Under the pieces are notes generated by a model. It worked only from the letters and a program-made list of their open reading frames with translations, did not search any database and was not told the origin of the DNA. A stretch of DNA of 64,000 nt from Siphonodentalium dalli. Lineage: Eukaryota > Mollusca > Scaphopoda > Gadilida > Siphonodentaliidae. Where the stretch lies: assembly GCA_032622095.1 (NCBI GenBank), contig CP136061.1:172305107-172369106 (forward strand), written 5' to 3'. Position numbers and translations under genes: made by a program. Below, one piece after another: positions 56,480-64,000 of the stretch (position 1 is the stretch's first letter; the number at the start of each line of letters is the position of its first letter).

Positions 56480-59400
56480 TGGGGAGACCTATAGATGTAT
56501 GTGGCAGGGATACCTATATATGTGTGTGGTGAGGAGACCAATATATGTGTGTGGTGGGGATACCTATAGATGTGTGGTGGGGATACCTATATATGTATGT
56601 GGCGGGAGACCTATATATGTATGTAGCGGGGATACCTATATATGTGTGTGGTGGGGAGACCAATATATGTGTGTGGTGGGGATACCTATAGATGTGTGGT
56701 GGGGATACCAATATATGTATGTGGCGGGGAGACCTATATATGTATGTGGCGCGGATACCTATATATGTGTGTGGTGGGGATACCTATATATGTGTGTGGC
56801 GGGGATACCTATATATGTGTGTGGCGGGGATACCTATATATGCTTGTGGTAGGGAGACCTATATATGTGTGTGTGGTGGGGATTCCTATATGTGTGTGAT
56901 GGTGATACCTATATATGTATGTGGTGGGGATACCTATATATGTGTGTGGTTGGGATACCTATATATGTATGTGGTGGGGATACTTATAGATGTGTATGGT
57001 GGGGATACCTATATATGTGTGTGGTGGGGATACCTATATATGTATGTGGTGGGGATACCTATAGATGTGTGTGGTGGGGATACCTATAGATGTATGTGGT
57101 GGGGAGACCTATATATGTGTGTGGTGGTGATACCTATATATGTATGTGGCGGGGATACCTATAAATGTGTGTGGTGGGGATACCTATATATGTATGTGGT
57201 GGGGATACCTATAGATGTGTGTGGTGGGGATACCTATATATGTATGTATTGGGGATAACTATATATGTATGTGGTGGGGATACCTATATATGTATGTGGT
57301 GGGGATACCTATATATGTATGTGGTGGTGATACCTATATATGTGTGTGGTGGGGATACCTATAGATGTGTGTGGTGGGGATACCTATAGATGTATGTGGT
57401 GGGGAGACCTATATATGTATGTGGTGGGGATACCTATAAATGTGTGTGGCGAGGATACCTAAATATATGTGTGTGGTGGGGATACCTATATATGTGTGTG
57501 GTGGGGATACCTATATATGTATGTGGTGGTGATACCTATATATGTATGTGGTGGGGATACCTATAGATGTGTGTGGTGGGGATACCTATATATGTATGTG
57601 GCGGGGATACCTATCTATGTGTGTGGCTGGGATACCTATATATGTATGTGGTGGTGATACCTATATATGTATGTGGTGGGGATACCTATATATGTGTGTG
57701 GTGCGGATACCTATAGATGTATGTGGTGGTGATACCTATATATGTGTGTGGTGGGGATACATATAGATGTATGTGGTGGGGATACCTATATATGTATGTG
57801 GTGGGGATACCTATATATGTATGTGGTGGTGATACATATATGTGTGTGGTGAGGATACCTATATATGTATGTGGTGGGGATACCTATAGATGTATGTGGC
57901 GGGGATACCTATATATGTGTGTGGTAGGGATACCTATATATTTGTATGTGGTGGGGATACCTATATATGTATGTGGTGTTGATACCTATATATGTATGTG
58001 GTGGGGAGACCTATGGATGTATGTGGCGTCGAGACCTATATATGTATGTGGCGGGGATACCTATATATGTGTGTGGTGGGGATTCTTATATATGTATATG
58101 GTGGGGATACCTACATATTTATCTGGTGGGGATACCTATAGATGTGTGTGGTGGGGATACCTATAGATGCGTGTGGTAGGGATACCTATAGATGTGTGTG
58201 GTGGGGATACCTATATATGTATGTGGTGGGGATACCTATATATGTGTGTGGTGGGGATACCTATAGATGTATGTGGTGGGGATACCTATATATTTATGTG
58301 GTGGGGATACCTATATATGTATGTGGTGGTGATACCTATATATGTATGTGGTGGGGAGACATATAGATGTATGTGGCGGGGAGACCTATATATGTGTGTG
58401 GTGAGGAGACCAATATATGTGTGTGGTGGGGATACCTATAGATGTGTGGTGGGGATACCTATATATGTATGTGGCGGGAGACCTATATATGTATGTGGCG
58501 GGGATACCTATATATGTGTGTGGTGGGGAGACCAATATATGTGTGTGGTGGGAATACCTATAGATGTGTGGTGGGGATACCTATATATGTATTTGGCGGG
58601 GAGACCTATATATGTATGTGGCGGGGATACCTATATATGTGTGTGGTGGGGATACCTATATATGTGTGTGGCGGGGATACCTATATATGTGTGTGGCGGG
58701 ATACCTATATATGCTTGTGGTGGGGAGACCTATATATGTGTGTGTGGTGGGGATACCTAAATGTATGTGGCGGGGATACCTATATGTATGTGGTGGGGAT
58801 ACCTATATGTGTGTGGTGGTGATACCTATATATGTATGTGGTGGGGATACCTATATATGTGCGTGGTTGGGATACCTATATATGTATTTGGTGGGGATAC
58901 CTATAGATGTGTATGGTGGGGATACCTATATATGTGTGTGATGGGGATACATATATATGTGTGTGGTGGGGAGACCTATAGATGTATGTGGCAGGGATAC
59001 CTATATATGTGTGTGGTGAGGAGACCAATATATGTGTGTGGTGGGGATACCTATAGATGTGTGGTGGGGATACCTATATATGTATGTGGCGGGAGACCTA
59101 TATATGTATGTTGCGGGGATACCTATATATGTGTGTGGTGGGGAGACCAATATATGTGTGTGGTGGGGATACCTATAGATGTGTGGTGGGGATACCAATA
59201 TATGTATGTGGCGGGGAGACCTATATATGTATGTGGCGCGGATACCTATATATGTGTGTGGTGGGGATACCTATATATGTGTGTGGCGGGGATACCTATA
59301 TATGTGTGTGGCGGGGATACCTATATATGCTTGTGGTGGGGAGACCTATATATGTGTGTGTGGTGGGGATTCCTATATGTGTGTGATGGTGATACCTATA

Positions 59401-61120
59401 TATGTATGTGGTGGGGATACCTATATATATGTGTGGTTGGGATACCTATATATGTATGTGGTGGGGATACCTATATATGTATGTGGTGGTGATACCTATA
59501 TATGTGTGTGGTGGGGATACCTATAGATGTGTGTGGTGGGGATACCTATAGATGTATGTGGTGGGGAGACCTATATATGTATGTGGTGGGGATACCTATA
59601 TATGTGTGTGGCGAGGATACCTAAATATATGTGTGTGGTGGGGATACCTATATATGTGTGTGGTGGGGATACCTATATATGTATGTGGTGGTGATACCTA
59701 TATATGTATGTGGTGGTGATACCTATATATGTATGTGGTGGGGATACCTATATATGTATGTGGCGGGGATACCTATATATGTGTGTGGCTGGGATACCTA
59801 TATATGTATGTGGTGGTGATACCTATATATGTATGTGGTGGGGATACCTATATATGTGTGTGGTGCGGATACCTATAGATGTATGTGGTGGTGATACCTA
59901 TATATGTGTGTTGTGGGGATACATATAGATGTATGTGGTGGGGATACCTATATATGTATGTGGTGGGGATACCTACATATGTATGTGGTGGTGATACATA
60001 CATGTGTGTGGTGAGGATACCTATATATGTATGTGGTGGGGATACCTATAGATGTATGTGGCGGGGATACCTATATATGTGTGTGGTAGGGATACCTATA
60101 TATGTATGTGGTGGGGATACCTATATATGTATGTGGTGTTGATACCTATATATGTATGTGGTGGGGAGACCTATGGATGTATGTGGCGTCGAGACCTATA
60201 TATGTATGTGGCGGGGATACCTATATATGTGTGTGGTGGGGATTCTTATATATGTATATGGTGGGGATACCTACATATTTATCTGGTGGGGATACCTATA
60301 GATGTGTGTGGTGGGGATACCTATAGATGCGTGTGGTAGGGATACCTATAGATGTGTGTGGTGGGGATACCTATATATGTATGTGGTGGGGATACCTATA
60401 TATGTGTGTGGTGGGGATACCTATAGATGTATGTGGTGGGGATACCTATATATTTATGTGGTGGGGATACCTATATATGTATGTGGTGGTGATACCTATA
60501 TATGTATGTGGTGGGGAGACATATAGATGTATGTGGCGGGGAGACCTATATATGTGTGTGGTGAAGAGACCAATATATGTGTGTGGTGGGGATACCTATA
60601 GATGTGTGGTGGGGATACCTATATATGTATGTGGCGGGAGACCTATATATGTATGTGGCGGGGATACCTATAAATGTGTGTGGTGGGGAGACCAATATAT
60701 GTGTGTGGTGGGAATACCTATAGATGTGTGGTGGGGATACCTATATATGTATTTGGCGGGGAGACCTATATATGTATGTGGCGGGGATACCTATATATGT
60801 GTGTGGTGGGGATACCTATATATGTGTGTGGCGGGGATACCTATATATGTGTGTGGCGGGATACCTATATATGCTTGTGGTGGGGAGACCTATATATGTG
60901 TGTGTGGTGGGGATACCTATATGTATGTGGCGGGGATACCTATATGTATGTGGTGGGGATACCTATATGTGTGTGGTGGTGATACCTATATATGTATGTG
61001 GTGGGGATACCTATATATGTGCGTGGTTGGGATACCTATATATATATTTGGTGGGGATACCTATAGATGTGTATGGTGGGGATACCTATATATGTGTGTG
61101 ATGGGGATACATATATATGT
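56480..61120 (+). repeat. Two-module tandem duplication with a 325-bp deletion
   Basis: Module A (about 56,480-57,450) and module B (about 57,457-58,960) are followed by A' (about 58,970-59,475, then truncated) and B' (about 59,619-61,120). A and A' align at an offset of 2,487 bp (56,514 against 59,001). B and B' align at 2,162 or 2,160 bp. The difference of 325 bp is exactly 13 monomers and is explained by a deletion in A' near 59,475-59,490. There A continues with ATACTTATAGATG but A' jumps ahead. Confidence 0.82.
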
Positions 61121-61890
61121 GTGTGGTGGGGATACATATAGATGTGTGTGGTGGGGATACCTATATATGTATGTGGTGGGGAGACCTATATATGTGTGTG
61201 GTGGTGATACCTATATATGTACGTGGCCGGGATACCTATAAATGTGTGTGGTGGGATATCTATATATTTATGTGGTGGGGATACCTATATATGTATGTGG
61301 TGGGGATACCTATATATGTATGTGGTGGAGATACCTATATATGTGTGTGGTGAGGATACCTATATATGTATGTGGTGGGGATACCTATAGATGCATGTGG
61401 TGGGGATACCTATATATGTGTGTGGCGGGGATACATATATATGTGTGTGGTAGGGATACCTATAGATGTATGTGGTGGAGATACCTATATATGTATGTGG
61501 TGGTGATACCTATATATGTATGTGGTGGGGAGACCTATGGATGTATGTGGCGGGTAGACCTTTATATGTATGTGGTGGGGATACCTATATATGTGTGTGG
61601 TGGGGATACCTATATATGTATATGGTGGGGATACCTACATATTCATGTGGTGGGAATACCTATAGATGTGTGTGGTGGGGTTACATATAGATGTGTGTGG
61701 TGGGGATACCTATATATGTGTGTGGTGGGGATACCTATATATGTATGTGGTGTGGATACCTATATATGTGTGTGGTGGGGATACCTATAGATGTATGTGG
61801 TGGGGATACCTATATATGTGTGTGGTGGGGATACATATATATGTATGTGGTGGGGATACCTATATATGTATGTGGTAGGGATACCTATAT

Positions 61891-64000
61891 ATGTGTGTGG
61901 TGGGGATACCTATAGATGTATGTGGTGGGGATACCTATATATGTATGTGGTGGGGATACTTATATATGTGTGTGGTGGTGATACCTATATATGTATGTGG
62001 TGGGGATACCTATATATGTATTTGGCGGGGATACCTATATATGTGTGTGGTGGTGATACCTATATATGTGTGTCGTGGGGATACCTATATATGTGTGTGG
62101 CGGGAGACCTATAGATGTATGTGGTGGGGATACCTATAGATGTATGTGGCGGTGATACCAATAGATATATGTGGTGGGGATACCTATATATGTATGTGGT
62201 GGGGATACCTATATATGTATGTGGTGGGGATACCTATATATGTATGTGGTGGGGATACCTATAGATGTATGTGGTGGGGATACCTATATATGTATGTGGT
62301 GGGGATACCTATATATGTATGTGGTGGTGATACCTATATATGTATGTGGTGGGGAGACCTATAGATGTATGTGGCGGGGAGACCTATATATGTGTGTGGT
62401 GATGATACCTATATATGTGTGTGGTGGGGAGACCTATAGATGTATGTGGCAGGGACACCTATATATGTGTGTGGTGAGGAGACCAATATATGTGTGTGGT
62501 GGGGATACCTATAGATGTGTGGTGGGGATACCTATATATGTATGTGGTGGGGATACCTATATATGTGTGTGGTTGGGATACCTATATATGTATGTGGTGG
62601 GGATACTTATAGATGTGTATGGTGGGGATACCTATATATGTGTGTGGTGGGGATACCTATATATTAGTGTGTTGGGGATATCTATAGATGTGTGTGGTGG
62701 GGATACCTATAGATGTATGTGGTGGGGAGACCTATATATGTGTGTGGTGGTGATACCTATATATGTATGTGGCGGGGATACCTATAAATGTGTGTGGTGG
62801 GGATACCTATATATGTATGTGGTGGGGATACCTATAGATGTGTGTGGTGGGGATACCTATATATGTATGTATTGGGGATACCTATATATGTATGTGGTGG
62901 GGATACCTATATATGTATGTGGTGGGGATACCTATATATGTGTGTGTGGTGGGGATTCCTATATGTGTGTGGTGGTGATACCTATATATGTATGTGGTGG
63001 GGATACCTATATATGTGTGTGGTTGGGATACCTATATATGTATGTGGTGGGGATACTTATAGATGTTTATGGTGGGGATACCTATATATGTGTGTGGTGG
63101 GGATACCTATATATGTGTGTGTTGGGGATATCTATAGATGTGTGTGGTGGGGATACCTATAGATGTATGTGGTGGGGAGACCTATATATGTGTGTGTGGT
63201 GATACCTATATATGTATGTGGCGGGGATACCTATAAATGTGTGTGGTGGGGATACCTATATATGTATGTGGTGGGGATACCTATAGATGTGTGTGGTGGG
63301 GATACCTATATATGTATGTATTGGGGATACCTATATATGTATGTGGTGGGGATACCTATATATGTATGTGGTGGGGATACCTATATATGTATGTGGTGGT
63401 GATACATATATATGTGTGTGGTGGGGATACCTATAGATGTGTGTGGTGGGGATACCTATAGATGTATGTGGTGGGGAGACCTATATATGTATGTGGTGGG
63501 GATACCTATATATGTGTGTGGTGGGGATACCTATAGATGTATGTGGTGGGGATACCTATATATGTATGTGGTGGGGATACTTATATATGTGTGTGGTGGT
63601 GATACCTATATATGTATGTGGTGGGGATACCTATATATGTATTTGGCGGGGATACCTATATATGTGTGTGGTGGTGATACCTATATATGTGTGTCGTGGG
63701 GATACCTATATATGTGTGTGGCGGGAGACCTATAGATGTATGTGGTGGGGATACCTATAGATGTATGTGGCGGTGATACCAATAGATATATGTGGTGGGG
63801 ATACCTATATATGTATGTGGTGGGGATACCTATATATGTATGTGGTGGGGATACCTATATATGTATGTGGTGGGGATACCTATAGATGTATGTGGTGGGG
63901 ATACCTATATATGTATGTGGTGGGGATACCTATATATGTATGTGGTGGTGATACCTATATATGTATGTGGTGGGGAGACCTATAGATGTATGTGGCGGGG
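61891..64000 (+). repeat. Higher-order pair 1,621 bp apart at the right edge
   Basis: About 61,891-62,379 matches about 63,512-64,000 at an offset of 1,621 bp, including the GTCGTGGGG unit, the 24-bp GGCGGGAGACC unit and GATACCAATAGATATATG. The second copy is cut by the window end. The insert between them (about 62,530-63,520) is the long-range relative of 51,770-52,760. Confidence 0.8.

Larger units (their letters stand above)
1..64000 (+). repeat. 25-bp tandem satellite array filling the whole window
   Basis: The window is made of head-to-tail 25-bp monomers, each a G-rich half (GGTGGGGATACC) followed by TATATATGTRTGT. About 2,560 copies fit. Variation is concentrated at a few sites: T or C after the first GG, GATACC or GAGACC, TATATATG or TATAGATG, GTAT or GTGT, and GGTGATACC or GGTGAGGATACC. 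Most changes are single-base and many are transitions. Monomers of 24 bp (GGTGGGATACC) and 27 bp (one extra TG or TA) are scattered throughout. On the + strand a canonical monomer has 8 G, 2 C, 6 A and 9 T. No stretch of 300 bases or more lacks the repeat, and no unique flank is visible at either end. No gene is supported: the long open frames are products of a stop-free monomer whose length shifts the frame by one each copy. I infer a eukaryotic satellite or hypervariable minisatellite. I do not recognise the family. Confidence 0.98.
35350..64000 (+). repeat. Block III of the array (family related to block I)
   Basis: Block III again contains GAGACCTATGGATG (near 36,500, 38,925, 41,346, 53,325, 54,470, 56,107, 58,006, 60,167 and 61,530), GAGACCAATATATG and GGTTGGGATACC, all shared with block I. 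Its own marker is a monomer reading ACCTAAATATATGTG, at about 38,371, 44,165, 46,012, 47,288, 49,650, 50,925, 52,772, 55,569, 57,457 and 59,619. Spacings are 5,794, 1,847, 1,276, 2,362, 1,275, 1,847, 2,797, 1,888 and 2,162. The 1,847 and 1,275/1,276 values each occur twice, so these are genuine higher-order units. The array runs off the right edge of the window. Confidence 0.75.

Noticed and set aside
1-64000. CRISPR array (regularly spaced direct repeats)
   Set aside because: There are no unique spacers. Repeat follows repeat with no intervening sequence, and there is no leader or cas gene.
1-64000. Telomeric repeat (TG-rich, G-strand bias)
   Set aside because: The monomer is 25 bp with a conserved ATACCTATATATG core, unlike TTAGGG-type or yeast TG1-3 repeats. 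No terminal structure is visible. A subtelomeric location is possible but cannot be shown from this window.
1-64000. Stable G-quadruplex in each monomer
   Set aside because: Each monomer has one GGGG and short GG runs. Four G3+ tracts would need loops of about 20 bases, beyond the usual 7-12. Only weak two-layer forms are plausible.

Overview
The window is one uninterrupted tandem-repeat (satellite / very large minisatellite) array from base 1 to base 64,000. I found no unique sequence, gene, RNA gene, transposon or CRISPR array. The monomer is 25 bp: a G-rich half (GGTGGGGATACC) followed by a TA/TG half (TATATATGTRTGT, R = A or G). About 2,560 monomers fit in the window, and both edges cut through the array, so its full length and flanks are unknown. 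A canonical monomer is 40% GC with G far above C (8 G, 2 C) on the + strand. This kind of sequence points to a eukaryotic nuclear genome read through with long reads. I do not recognise the monomer and cannot name a species.

No protein gene is supported. Twenty-five is not a multiple of three and the canonical monomer has no stop codon in any + frame. Open frames of up to 367 codons therefore appear everywhere, and all three frames give the same circularly permuted 25-residue repeat. Monomers of 12, 22, 24 and 27 bp break the frames freely. The few minus-strand open frames have the same origin.

The content lies above the monomer level. Variant monomers (GGC for GGT, GAGACC for GATACC, TATAGATG for TATATATG, GTAT or GTGT, GGTGATACC, GGTGAGGATACC and others) form a barcode. 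Read as a barcode, the array falls into three blocks. Block I is about 1-10,700, block II about 10,700-35,350, and block III about 35,350-64,000. Blocks I and III share diagnostic variants (GAGACCTATGGATG, CCAATATATGTGTGTGG, GGTTGGGATACC) that I do not see in block II. Block II has its own set (GGCGAGTATACC, CTATATCTGTATG, GTTGTGGGGATACC and a truncated GTGGTGATGTGTGTGG junction).

Inside the blocks are higher-order repeats. Some are adjacent and identical wherever I checked: 1,347 bp at 19,902-22,595 and 2,422 bp at 38,804-41,225 / 41,226-43,656. Others are copies 10-25 kb apart (offsets of about 10,706, 10,757, 12,917 and 25,030 bp). The most unusual feature is a single orientation switch. 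Bases 6,164-6,256 are on the opposite strand and are an exact 93-base reverse complement of 7,854-7,946. They sit at the junction between two copies of a roughly 1.0-kb higher-order repeat, which looks like a fold-back / template-switch scar.
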